A stretch of 32,785 nucleotides of DNA from Porphyromonadaceae bacterium UBA3318 (GCA_002361235.1 DESI01000096.1:1-32785), one strand, 5' to 3'. Counted from the stretch's first letter, positions 15,336 through 23,033 are shown. A program made the numbers and translations. The notes: generated by a model from the sequence alone, not told the origin.

Positions 15336-17789
15336 ATGAACTTCAAACCTATTATTCTTGCAGCCGCGATGCTGACGGGTGCATCCTCAGCCTGGTCGGC
15401 GTTCCGTGCGCCTGCGGTTCCGCTTGTGACGGTAGACCCCTACACCAGCTGCTGGTCCATGTCCGACAATCTGTACGATGACGTGACACGTCACTGGACC
15501 GGCACACAGTTCCCCCTGATCGGCGTAATCAACGTGGACGGCACCGACTATCGCTTCATGGGCAAGGAAGTGCCGAATCTGTCGATGCTGGTGCCCACCG
15601 CCGACGGCGAGGCCTGGACAGGACGCTACACTACCTCGAAGCCCGCCGCCGACTGGTATGAACCCGGTTTCGACGCATCGTCCTGGAAAAGCGACAAGGG
15701 CGCATTCGGCTCCGTGCCCCAGGAACACCTGGCCAACACCCTGTGGAACACGGAGGAAATCTGGGTACGCCGCGACGTGAACGTCCCCTCGGGCATCGGC
15801 AACAAGCCCGTTTACCTCAACTACTCGCACGACGACGATGTGATAATATACATCAACGGCATCAAGGTGGTGGACACCGGCAACCAGTGCCACAAGGGAG
15901 TGCGCCTCCTGCTCGAGGGCGACGCCCGCAAGTCGCTGCGTCCCGGCAAGAACCTGATAGCCGCATGGTGCCGCGACCGCGGCGGACTGGCGTTCCTGGA
16001 CTTCGGCCTGGAAATCGAGGAGAACCCCTCCACCACCTTCAACAAGACAGCCGTGCAGACCGCATGCCAGGTGCTGCCCATGAACACCGTATACGACTTC
16101 AAGTGCGGCGGCGTGGACCTGAAGCTTACATTCACCGCGCCTATGTTCATGGACAATCTGGACCTGCTGAGCCGCCCCGTGAACTATATCACATACAACG
16201 TGGCAAGCAACGACGGCAAGAGCCATAACGTGCGCCTGTATTTCGAGGCAGGCCGCGAATGGGCCATCGACAACATCGCCCAGAACACCACCTCCGGCCT
16301 GGTGAACGAGGGTGGCATCAAGTGCGCCACAATCTCGAGCGTGGACCAGAAAGTATTAGGCAAGAGCGGTGACGGCGTGCGCATCGACTGGGGTACGTGC
16401 TACCTTGCTTCCGTCGAGTCGAACGCAACGCCCTGGAACGCACTGTCCAAGACCTCGCGCAAGGCGTTCAGCAACGGCAAGAAACCCGGCAAACCCGTTT
16501 CGGGCCACGAGGTGGGAATGACCGTGAACATGGGCAAGACACAGAAGGCTTCCGGTTACCTGATGGTAGGATACGACGATCAGTATTCCATCCAGTACTT
16601 CGGCACCAACCTGCGCCCCTACTGGAACCGCAACAACGACTCAGACATCATGAAGCAGCTGCGTCTGGCCGCCGACGAATATTCGTCGCTGATGGCCCGC
16701 AGCGCCAAATTCGACAAGGACCTGATTAATGAGGCCACGGCCGCCGGAGGCAGCGAGTACGCCGACCTCTGCGCCCTGGCTTATCGCCAGGCCATCGCGG
16801 CCCACAAGCTCGTGGAGACGCCCGAAGGTGAGATAGACTGGTTCTCGAAGGAAAACTTCAGCAACGGTTCCATCGGTACGGTGGACATCACCTATCCCTC
16901 CGCTCCTATGTTCCTGGTATATAACCCCGAACTCGTAAAGGGCATGATGAACCACATCTTCTACTACTCGGAGAGCGGCAAGTGGACCAAACCCTTCGCT
17001 GCACACGACGTCGGCACCTACCCGCTGGCCAACGGCCAGACCTACGGCGGCGACATGCCCGTGGAGGAATCGGGCAACATGCTGATTCTGTGCGCCGCCC
17101 TGGCCAAGGTCGAGGGCAACGCCGACTATGCCGCCAAGCACTGGAACGTGCTGTCCACATGGGTCAAGTATCTGGCTCAGTATGGTCTGGACCCCGAGAA
17201 CCAGCTCTGTACCGACGACTTCGCCGGCCACTTCGCTCACAACGCTAACCTCTCCATCAAGGCCATCCTGGCCGTGGCGTCGTACGCTCAGCTGGCAGAC
17301 ATACTCGGCAAGAAGAACATTGCTACGGAATACTTCGACAAAGCCCGCGCCATGGCTGCCGAATGGGAGAAGATGGCCGACGACGGCGACCACTACCGCC
17401 TCACATTCGACAAGGCCGGAACCTGGAGCCAGAAATACAACCTGGTATGGGACAAGCTCTTAGGCCTGAACATCTTCCCCGACAAGATTATGGAGAAGGA
17501 GATTCCTTACTACCTGAAGATGCAGAACAAGTACGGACTCCCGCTGGACAACCGCGAGACATACACCAAGACCGACTGGATAATGTGGACAGCCACTATG
17601 GCTCCCGACAAGGCTACGTTCCAGAAGTTCATCGCGCCCATACACCGGTTCATGAACGACACGCGCCACCGCGTGCCCATGAGCGACTGGGTTTACACCG
17701 ACCGTGCCGACCAGCGCGGATTCCAGGCCCGTTCGGTAGTAGGCGGTTATTACATCAAGATGCTTGAGAACCGATTGAAAAAACATTAA
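15336..17789 (+). CDS. secreted DUF4965/DUF5127 (glutaminase-A-like) protein
   Basis: 817 residues with a signal peptide (about 1-22). The start APAVPLVTVDPYTSCWSMSD, then HWTGTQFPLIGVINVDG, is the DUF4964-type opening. A beta-sandwich insertion follows (about 105-235; AFGSVPQEHL, EEIWVRRDVNV, NYSHDDDVIIYINGIKV). A DUF5127 region comes next (FKCGGVDLKLTFTAPMFM, NVRLYFEAGREW). The C-terminal (alpha/alpha)-barrel of DUF4965/DUF1793 type has MFLVYNPELVKGMMNHIFYY, AHDVGTYPLANGQTYGGDMP and LCTDDFAGHFAHNANLSIKA. Homologues include fungal glutaminase A, but in Bacteroidales they sit in PULs and are more likely uncharacterised glycosidases; that is inference. It is divergent from the HTCS and 19 bases upstream of the GH78-like remnant, which it presumably once shared an operon with. 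Confidence 0.85.
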   Translation: MNFKPIILAAAMLTGASSAWSAFRAPAVPLVTVDPYTSCWSMSDNLYDDVTRHWTGTQFPLIGVINVDGTDYRFMGKEVPNLSMLVPTADGEAWTGRYTTSKPAADWYEPGFDASSWKSDKGAFGSVPQEHLANTLWNTEEIWVRRDVNVPSGIGNKPVYLNYSHDDDVIIYINGIKVVDTGNQCHKGVRLLLEGDARKSLRPGKNLIAAWCRDRGGLAFLDFGLEIEENPSTTFNKTAVQTACQVLPMNTVYDFKCGGVDLKLTFTAPMFMDNLDLLSRPVNYITYNVASNDGKSHNVRLYFEAGREWAIDNIAQNTTSGLVNEGGIKCATISSVDQKVLGKSGDGVRIDWGTCYLASVESNATPWNALSKTSRKAFSNGKKPGKPVSGHEVGMTVNMGKTQKASGYLMVGYDDQYSIQYFGTNLRPYWNRNNDSDIMKQLRLAADEYSSLMARSAKFDKDLINEATAAGGSEYADLCALAYRQAIAAHKLVETPEGEIDWFSKENFSNGSIGTVDITYPSAPMFLVYNPELVKGMMNHIFYYSESGKWTKPFAAHDVGTYPLANGQTYGGDMPVEESGNMLILCAALAKVEGNADYAAKHWNVLSTWVKYLAQYGLDPENQLCTDDFAGHFAHNANLSIKAILAVASYAQLADILGKKNIATEYFDKARAMAAEWEKMADDGDHYRLTFDKAGTWSQKYNLVWDKLLGLNIFPDKIMEKEIPYYLKMQNKYGLPLDNRETYTKTDWIMWTATMAPDKATFQKFIAPIHRFMNDTRHRVPMSDWVYTDRADQRGFQARSVVGGYYIKMLENRLKKH

Positions 17790-17808
17790 CAATTAACACT
17801 TCCGACAG

Positions 17809-17913
17809 ATGGGAATCAGACTTCCCATCTGCATCGCATTGGCATTGGCGGGCACCATTCAAGTGTCCGCCAATGTTACAGATATGCGTTGCGAATACCG
17901 CGTGGATCCTATT
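17809..17913 (+). pseudogene. N-terminal remnant of a GH78-like alpha-L-rhamnosidase gene
   Basis: The ATG at 17809 begins a signal peptide (MGIRLPICIALALAGTIQVSA) followed by NVTDMRCEYRVDPI. That second block is the characteristic opening of GH78-type enzymes ('..v.dLrcEy..nPlGid...PrlsW'). After Ile35 the similarity stops and the frame runs into the left part of the DUF1016-Fic island, ending at 18051. No other part of the gene is seen on the far side of the island. It starts 19 bases after the DUF4965-type stop, as an operon partner would. The family call rests on about 14 residues; the truncation is clear if the family is right. Confidence 0.5.
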
Positions 17914-17947
17914 AAAAGTAAACACACTCTAAGAATATGTTTCTTTT

Positions 17948-17984
17948 ATAGTGTCCGTAGCGAATTTTTCGCTAATTTTGCATA
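17948..17984 (+). repeat. left inverted-repeat arm with internal palindrome
   Basis: The arm starts ATAGTGTCCGT and contains the palindrome AGCGAATTTTTCGCT. It then overlaps the -7 box of the DUF1016 gene and ends GCATA. It aligns with the reverse complement of 20494-20531 over almost its full length with a few mismatches. Confidence 0.65.
17973..17980 (+). promoter_or_regulatory. -7 box of the DUF1016 gene
   Basis: TAATTTTG matches TAnnTTTG exactly and lies 68 bases upstream of the ATG at 18048. It overlaps the right half of the palindrome in the inverted-repeat arm, a geometry expected of an operator. Confidence 0.55.
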
Positions 17985-18047
17985 TTCAGAAGTAACTTCA
18001 TCTGATAATGACCAAGTAATTAACTCAGAAACATTTCGCTTAGCCGT

Positions 18048-19106
18048 ATGAAACAGGTTACAAATCATGTTGAAAACCAGATTGTTTCCGACATTCATGC
18101 CATAATAGAACAGTCGCGGCTTCAAGTCGCGGCCACTGTCAACGCCGGCATGACCCTGATGTACTGGCATATTGGCGAACGCATCAACCGCGAGGTGCTT
18201 GGCGGCGAACGTGCCGCCTATGGCAAGCAGATTGTCGCGAGCCTCGCAAACAATCTTACGGAAGAATACGGTAGAGGCTACGATGCTAAAAGTCTGCGCA
18301 AGATGATGAAATTTGCCAGTGTATTTCCCGACATCCAAATTGTCGCACCACTGGTGCGACAATTGTCCTGGTCTCATTTCCTGCAAGTTATCCCTATCGA
18401 AGATGAGCTCAAGCGTCAGTTCTATCTTACGATGGCAGCAGATCAGAGGTGGTCAAAACGCACCCTGAAAGCCAAGATTGACAGTATGCTTTACGAGCGT
18501 ACGGCCATTGCCAAACAGCCGGATGAAGTAATAGTTCATGACCTGGAATTGCTACGCGATGAACGCCGGATGTCGGCAGACCTCGCTTTCCGGGATCCTT
18601 ATTTCTTGGATTTTCTCGGTCTTGAAGGCAACTATTCGGAGAAGGACCTTGAATCTTCAATTGTAAGCGAAATGCAGAATTTCATAACAGAGATGGGCAA
18701 CGACTTCGCATTCATGGCCCGTCAGAAACGCATTACGGTTGACAACGAAGATTACTATATAGATTTGTTATTCTTCAATCGTCGCCTGCGCTGTATGGTC
18801 GCTATCGACCTTAAACTGACCGATTTCAAGGCTGCATATAAGGGACAGATGGAACTATATCTGCGCTGGCTTGAAAAATACGAGATGATGGAAGGAGAGA
18901 ACAAACCTATTGGTCTGATTCTCTGCACCGGCAAAAACGAAGAACATGTGGAGCTGATGCACCTCAACGACAGCAACATCCGCGTGGCAGAATACCTCAC
19001 AAAGCTACCCGACAGAAAACTATTGGAGCGCAAACTGCAACAGGCCGTCGAAATCGCCAAAGAGAAGTTTTCGCACTCACGTATGCCGAACGCCTGTGAT
19101 TACTAA
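18048..19106 (+). CDS. DUF1016/YhcG family PD-(D/E)XK nuclease
   Basis: 352 residues, a normal length for the family. The N-terminal DUF1016_N domain (about 10-150) has ATVNAGMTLMYWHIGERI, GYDAKSLRKMMKFA and VRQLSWSHFLQVI. The C-terminal nuclease domain (about 180-335) has FRDPYFLDFLGL, then the catalytic core Asp239 in YYIDLLFFNRRL and Asp254-Leu-Lys256 in MVAIDLKL. Downstream are GQMELYLRWLEKYE and PIGLILCTGKNEEHVEL. Relatives often occur as single mobile genes in bacterial genomes; a DNA-cleaving or defence role is suspected but not established. The ATG at 18048 overlaps the end of the frame read through from the GH78-like remnant. It converges on the Fic gene. Confidence 0.88.
   Translation: MKQVTNHVENQIVSDIHAIIEQSRLQVAATVNAGMTLMYWHIGERINREVLGGERAAYGKQIVASLANNLTEEYGRGYDAKSLRKMMKFASVFPDIQIVAPLVRQLSWSHFLQVIPIEDELKRQFYLTMAADQRWSKRTLKAKIDSMLYERTAIAKQPDEVIVHDLELLRDERRMSADLAFRDPYFLDFLGLEGNYSEKDLESSIVSEMQNFITEMGNDFAFMARQKRITVDNEDYYIDLLFFNRRLRCMVAIDLKLTDFKAAYKGQMELYLRWLEKYEMMEGENKPIGLILCTGKNEEHVELMHLNDSNIRVAEYLTKLPDRKLLERKLQQAVEIAKEKFSHSRMPNACDY
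18338..18364. repeat. 27-bp palindrome inside the DUF1016 gene
   Basis: The 13-bp arms 18338-18350 (AATTGTCGCACCA) and 18352-18364 are exact reverse complements around a single central C. They encode part of the conserved VAPLVRQLSWSH segment. It may be a protein-binding or structural site, or a product of codon choice. Confidence 0.6.
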
Positions 19107-19193
19107 TTCTGCGATTCCTAATCAAGTAATTATTAATCATGCAATTATTAATCATGCAATTACTAATCATGCAATTACTAATCAATGAATCCC
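19089..19193. repeat. 15-bp tandem repeat at the 3' end of the DUF1016 gene
   Basis: About seven degenerate units of 15 bases, best copies TAATCATGCAATTAC at 19134-19178. One unit begins exactly at the DUF1016 stop codon (19104). The units diverge toward both edges. Read on the minus strand the array encodes five-residue repeats of the type MINNC/MISNC, but no supported gene uses them. Confidence 0.75.
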
Positions 19194-19405
19194 GAAATCT
19201 GAGGGCAACTTCCTCCCCTGCCATTTCCCGCAAGCAATCTTGGATTAAATTCGGATTTATCGGGGACAGTGTCTACTTTTTAAGTCCAGTATAGAGACTT
19301 TGGAATGTTAGCCTCTAACATATCCCATAGTAAATCGGAACCATTTATAGCCGTTTAGGGAGCCCCTTTAACAAACCTATTATTAACATCCATACCACAT
19401 GGTTC
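19194..19405. other. intergenic between the convergent DUF1016 and Fic genes
   Basis: No gene is visible. The segment GGGGACAGTGTCTACTTTTT near 19261 looks like an insertion-sequence end, but no partner was found. No clear terminator hairpin serves either gene. Confidence 0.35.
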
Positions 19406-20404
19406 TCAACTATTTAAATCGTATTTAATGACCCAGTATCCAGTCTTGTTGCTACCCTCGCGCTCTATCCAACCGACAGCTTTCATGTTGGTGATAATCT
19501 TCTTTATGCCGTTTTCGGTAAGTCCTGATTTCTCGGCGAGTTCTACACGAGTAAGACGAGGATTATCCGCAAGCAACCTTAGAATAGACAGCTCGGATTT
19601 ATTGGGTACTTTATTGGGTACTTTATCGGGTACTTTATCGGGTACTTCTTCTCGTATATTCTTTTGAAGTGCCTTCAATATTTCGTTGAGCATAAAGTCG
19701 ATAAAGGGACCTGACTGCCCCTCGCGGGTGGATGTGGCAATAGCGTTGTAGTATTCCTGCTGATTGGCATACACCATATTCTCGACCGGAAGATGCTCAA
19801 AGAGAGGGTTGAGCCGGCCAAGGATCAGTGATTGCCACAATCGTCCGGTACGTCCGTTGCCATCAGAGAACGGATGTATAAATTCAAATTCGTAGTGGAA
19901 CACACAGGACCGAATCAACAAATGGTCTTTCGATTTCTTGAGCCATGTGAAAAGATCGCCCATCAATTCGGGAACTCGTTGTGGTGGCGGAGCCATGTGG
20001 ACGAGCCCCGATTCGCCAAATACCCCGACACCGCCACTGCGGTATCGCCCGGCATCGTCGGTCAAAGCCTCCATCATTATACCGTGAGCATTGAGCAAAT
20101 CCTTTTCAGCAAAAGGATTTAACTGAGAGTATAGATCATAGACGCGGATAGCGTTCTTTACCTCCTGAATCTGACGGATTGGCGCCACTACCCGCTTGCC
20201 GTTGATAATATCTCTAACTTCATTCTCACTGAGAGTGTTACCCTCGATGGCGAGAGACGAATGAATTGTCTTGATGCGGTTTGCTTTGCGAAGCTTCAGG
20301 GCCTGCTCTCCCTCCACAGCGATATTATGTCGCTCCAAAAGGGCCGATATTTCAGCAATACGATTGATAGCTTCTGCTGATATGTTAAATGGAGGGGTTG
20401 ACAT
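19406..20404 (-). CDS. Fic family protein with N-terminal inhibitory helix and C-terminal winged helix
   Basis: 332 residues. The Fic core motif HPFSDGNGRTGR is intact (catalytic His177), so AMP- or nucleotidyl-transferase activity is expected. The inhibitory motif SSLAIEGN is at about 49-56 (Ser50, Glu54, Gly55), in the N-terminal position of class II Fic proteins, which hold themselves inactive. The flap and substrate-cleft region is GVGVFGESGLVHMAPPP. After about residue 250 there is a linker of four VPxK repeats, then a winged helix (LTRVELAEKSGLTENGIKKI, ending REGSNKTGYWVI). Targets are unknown. It is convergent with the DUF1016 nuclease and starts 90 bases inside the right inverted-repeat arm. 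Confidence 0.92.
   Translation of the reverse strand: MSTPPFNISAEAINRIAEISALLERHNIAVEGEQALKLRKANRIKTIHSSLAIEGNTLSENEVRDIINGKRVVAPIRQIQEVKNAIRVYDLYSQLNPFAEKDLLNAHGIMMEALTDDAGRYRSGGVGVFGESGLVHMAPPPQRVPELMGDLFTWLKKSKDHLLIRSCVFHYEFEFIHPFSDGNGRTGRLWQSLILGRLNPLFEHLPVENMVYANQQEYYNAIATSTREGQSGPFIDFMLNEILKALQKNIREEVPDKVPDKVPNKVPNKSELSILRLLADNPRLTRVELAEKSGLTENGIKKIITNMKAVGWIEREGSNKTGYWVIKYDLNS
19604..19651 (-). repeat. 12-bp in-frame tandem repeat in the Fic linker
   Basis: Four units of 12 bases (plus strand GGGTACTTTATC and close variants) encode VPDK-VPDK-VPNK-VPNK and sit between the Fic core and the winged helix. Copy number could change by slippage without shifting the frame. Confidence 0.85.
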
Positions 20405-20493
20405 AGGCTCACGCGTTTAATATAATTTGACCGATGAGATACGGCGAGGAATGTGTAAGGATTGAAACAAGAAACAATGAAATTCATCCTTAT

Positions 20494-20531
20494 TATGCGA
20501 AGTTAGCAAAAATTTCGCTAACGGACACTAT
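20494..20531 (-). repeat. right inverted-repeat arm with internal palindrome
   Basis: The reverse complement starts ATAGTGTCCGTTAGCGAAA and carries a palindrome, TTAGC paired with GCTAA. It then has TAACTTCGCATA, matching the left arm at 17948-17984. It lies upstream of the Fic gene. Confidence 0.65.
20498..20505 (-). promoter_or_regulatory. -7-like box of the Fic gene
   Basis: The minus strand reads TAACTTCG, one mismatch from TAnnTTTG. It lies at the same place in the right arm as the perfect -7 box in the left arm. It is about 93 bases upstream of the Fic ATG. Confidence 0.45.
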
Positions 20532-20571
20532 TAAAATGAGAAAAAGAAAATTTCATCCGGACAGAAAGACA

Positions 20572-20601
20572 GAAAGCCGGACGATCGCTCGCCCGGCTTT
20601 C
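20572..20601 (-). terminator. probable terminator of the GH92 gene
   Basis: GAAAGCCGG (20572-20580) pairs with CCGGCTTTC (20593-20601) in a 9-bp perfect stem, about 75 bases after the GH92 stop on the minus strand. It is followed by a pyrimidine-rich run. It also marks the first mannan-locus DNA outside the DUF1016-Fic island. Confidence 0.6.
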
Positions 20602-20675
20602 TCCTTACACTATTCTTACGTATCGATGTTCAGGGTAATCCTATTTACTCTTATTGATTTTGATTGTCTTGCCTG

Positions 20676-23033
20676 TTATCTTTTCTTGCCTGCCTTCTTG
20701 GCGGCTTTCTTGCCGGTGGCCTTGGCTGCCTCGTTGCTGAACGAGTAGGGACGCGACTCGGCCGACACGCCACGGGTCTCGTTGGGCGTCGGAGCCATAC
20801 GGAAGTCAATTGCGGCTCCGGAGGTCAGTTCGTCGTGGGTCAGATAGTTGCGGTCGTGGTTCACGCCGTTCAGCGTCATGGCCGAGATATATCGGTTTTC
20901 GTCGCTGTTTTCAGGAGCGTTTATGCTCAGCGTCTTGCCGTTCTCCAGCTTGACATTCATTTTCTTGAACAACGGTGTGCCGAGCGCATACTGTCCGCTG
21001 CCGGGACATACGGGATAGAAGCCCATGGCCGAGAATACGTACCATGCCGAAGTCTGACCGTTGTCCTCGTCGCCGCAGTAGCCGTCGGGGTTGGAGTTGT
21101 ACATGCGGTCCATCACCTCGCGGATCCAGTGCTGGGCCTTCCAGGGCTGGCCGGCGTAGTCGTATAGGTAGATCATGTGCTGGATGGGCTGGTTGCCGTG
21201 GGCGTAGTTACCCATGTTCATGATCTGCATCTCGCGTATCTCGTGTATTACGGAGTTATAGTAGCTTTCGTCGAAGATCGGCGGCACGGAGAATACGGAA
21301 TCAAGCATACCGGTGAATTCGGCGTCTCCGCCCATCAGGTCGATAAGACCCTGAGGATCATGGAATACCGACCAGGTGTAATGCCATGAGTTGCCTTCGG
21401 TGAAGGCGTCGCCCCACTTCAGCGGATTGAACGGCGACTGGAACTTACCGTCCTTGTTCTTGCCGCGCATCAGCTTGTGCTCGGGATCGTACAGGTTCTT
21501 ATAGTTCATGGCGCGTTTCTTGAAGGGAGCCAGTTCCTTGGCCGACTTGCCAAGGCTTTCGCCCAGCTTATAGATGCACCAGTCGTCGTAGGCATATTCC
21601 AGCGTACGGGCTGCGTTCTCCTTGATATTCACGTCGTAAGGCACATAGCCCAACTTGTTGTAGTATTCGTGTCCCAGGCGTCCTGTGGAGGGAACCGAGG
21701 GATGCACCTTGGTCGTACCGCTCACAACGGCCTCCCACAGCGTGTCGATGTCCTTCTGAGACACCTTAACGCCTTTCAGCCAGGCATCTGCGACAACCGA
21801 AGCAGAGTTATTGCCCACCATACAGCCGCGGTGTCCGGGGCTGGCCCATTCGGGCAGGAATCCGCTCTCGCGGTATGCGTTGGCAAGGCCCTCCTGCATC
21901 TTCTCGTTCATCGAGGGATAGGCAAGGTTCAGCAGCGGGAACAGGCAGCGGAACGTGTCCCAGAAACCTGTGTCCGTGAACATATAACCCGGGAGAACCT
22001 CGCCGTTGTAGGGGCTATAGTGCACGGGCTGTCCGGCGGCGTCGAACTCGTAGAAGCTACGGGGGAACAGCACCGAACGGTACAGGCAGGAGTAGAAAGT
22101 GCGCAGACGGTCCAGGTCATTGTCCTCTACCTCGAAGCGTCCAAGCACGTCGTTCCAGCGGTCACGGCCCTCTTTCTTGATGCGCTCGAAGTTGCCGTCG
22201 CCCAGTTCCTTCATGTTGCGCTCAGCCTGTTCGGGGCTGATGAACGAGGATGCAACGCGCGCGTTGACCACCTGGCCCTTGTGCGTGCGGAAACCTATGA
22301 TTGCACCGGCATGGTTGCCCTCCACCGACTCACGTTCCTTCACGATCTCGCCGTTGTCCAGCACCGTTGCGGTGTAGGTGATCGGGGTATCGAACACTAT
22401 CTCGAAATAATTGCGGAAATTGTCGGGCACGCCGCCGCTGTTCTTGGTGGTATAGCCCACAACCTTGTTTTCCGCCGGAATCACCTTGACGTACGAGCCG
22501 TTGTCCATGGCGTCGATCACCACGTAGCTTTCGTTGTCGGGGAATGTGAAGCGCATTGCGGCTGCACGGTCCGTAGGCGCCACTTCGGCCACCACGTCAT
22601 GGTCGGCCAGGTACACGCGGTAATAATATGGAGTGGCCGTCTCGGCCTTGTGCGAGAACCAGGAGGCACGTTTGTCCTGATCGAAGACGGGGGTTCCGGT
22701 CACCGGCATGATGGCGAACTGTCCGTAGTCGTTGATCCAGGGACTGGGCTGATGCGTCTGCTTGATGCCGCGGATCTTGTCGGCGTCGTAGGTGTATGCC
22801 CAGCCGTCGCCCATCTTGCCGGTCTGCGGCGTCCAGAAATTCATGCCCCAGGGCATGGCCGTGGCGGGATATGTGTTGCCCGTCGAGAGGGAATGTTTCG
22901 ACTGCGTGCCCACCAGCGTGCTGACATAATCCACAGGACCGCGTGCCCCGTGTCCGGCGCCATACGCAGCCGTACATGCCAGTACGGATGCAGCCATTAC
23001 CGCCGAGATTTTCATGATGTTTTTTGTTGGCAT
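20676..23033 (-). CDS. GH92 exo-alpha-mannosidase
   Basis: 785 residues with a signal peptide (about 7-25). The two-domain GH92 architecture is clear. The N-terminal beta-sandwich has DYVSTLVGTQSKHSLSTGNT and YPATAMPWGMNFWTPQTG. The catalytic (alpha/alpha)6 barrel has MFTDTGFWDTFRCLFPLLNL, GFLPEWASPGHRGCMVGN, TEGNSWHYTW (Glu546, probable acid), GNQPIQHMIYLYDYAGQPWK and GYCGDEDNGQTSAWYVFSAM (Asp655/Asp657, base region). GH92 enzymes are calcium-dependent, inverting exo-mannosidases, mostly alpha-1,2 or alpha-1,3. It would remove mannan branches in the periplasm. A second ATG at 23015 (MKISAVMAAS) may be the true start. The C-terminus is an unusual Lys/Ala-rich tail. It is divergent from the SusCD operon. 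Confidence 0.95.
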   Translation of the reverse strand: MPTKNIMKISAVMAASVLACTAAYGAGHGARGPVDYVSTLVGTQSKHSLSTGNTYPATAMPWGMNFWTPQTGKMGDGWAYTYDADKIRGIKQTHQPSPWINDYGQFAIMPVTGTPVFDQDKRASWFSHKAETATPYYYRVYLADHDVVAEVAPTDRAAAMRFTFPDNESYVVIDAMDNGSYVKVIPAENKVVGYTTKNSGGVPDNFRNYFEIVFDTPITYTATVLDNGEIVKERESVEGNHAGAIIGFRTHKGQVVNARVASSFISPEQAERNMKELGDGNFERIKKEGRDRWNDVLGRFEVEDNDLDRLRTFYSCLYRSVLFPRSFYEFDAAGQPVHYSPYNGEVLPGYMFTDTGFWDTFRCLFPLLNLAYPSMNEKMQEGLANAYRESGFLPEWASPGHRGCMVGNNSASVVADAWLKGVKVSQKDIDTLWEAVVSGTTKVHPSVPSTGRLGHEYYNKLGYVPYDVNIKENAARTLEYAYDDWCIYKLGESLGKSAKELAPFKKRAMNYKNLYDPEHKLMRGKNKDGKFQSPFNPLKWGDAFTEGNSWHYTWSVFHDPQGLIDLMGGDAEFTGMLDSVFSVPPIFDESYYNSVIHEIREMQIMNMGNYAHGNQPIQHMIYLYDYAGQPWKAQHWIREVMDRMYNSNPDGYCGDEDNGQTSAWYVFSAMGFYPVCPGSGQYALGTPLFKKMNVKLENGKTLSINAPENSDENRYISAMTLNGVNHDRNYLTHDELTSGAAIDFRMAPTPNETRGVSAESRPYSFSNEAAKATGKKAAKKAGKKR

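Larger units (their letters stand above)
17948..20531. mobile_element. putative island bounded by inverted repeats, carrying DUF1016 nuclease and Fic genes
   Basis: A 2.58-kb block whose outermost 37-38 bases are imperfect inverted copies of each other (17948-17984 and 20494-20531), both beginning ATAGTGTCCGT from outside. Inside, two genes point toward each other. Base composition looks lower in GC than the flanking mannan genes. There is no transposase or integrase. The block sits immediately after a decapitated GH78-like gene in the middle of a PUL. I infer an inserted unit, possibly mobilised in trans. The alternative is that both genes merely share the same promoter/operator module. No target-site duplication could be assigned. 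Confidence 0.45.

Noticed and set aside
17914..18051. 80-residue secreted protein starting at 17809
   Set aside because: Only the first 35 residues look like protein of the locus. The rest is translation of the island's promoter arm, so I annotate a truncated pseudogene.
19104..19193. Possible CRISPR array
   Set aside because: The 15-bp units are contiguous with no unique spacers; this is a simple tandem repeat.
18997..19233. Minus-strand frame encoding pentapeptide-like repeats
   Set aside because: It is produced by the 15-bp tandem repeat and overlaps the DUF1016 3' end. It has no start context and lacks the A(D/N)LxX pattern of true pentapeptide-repeat proteins.
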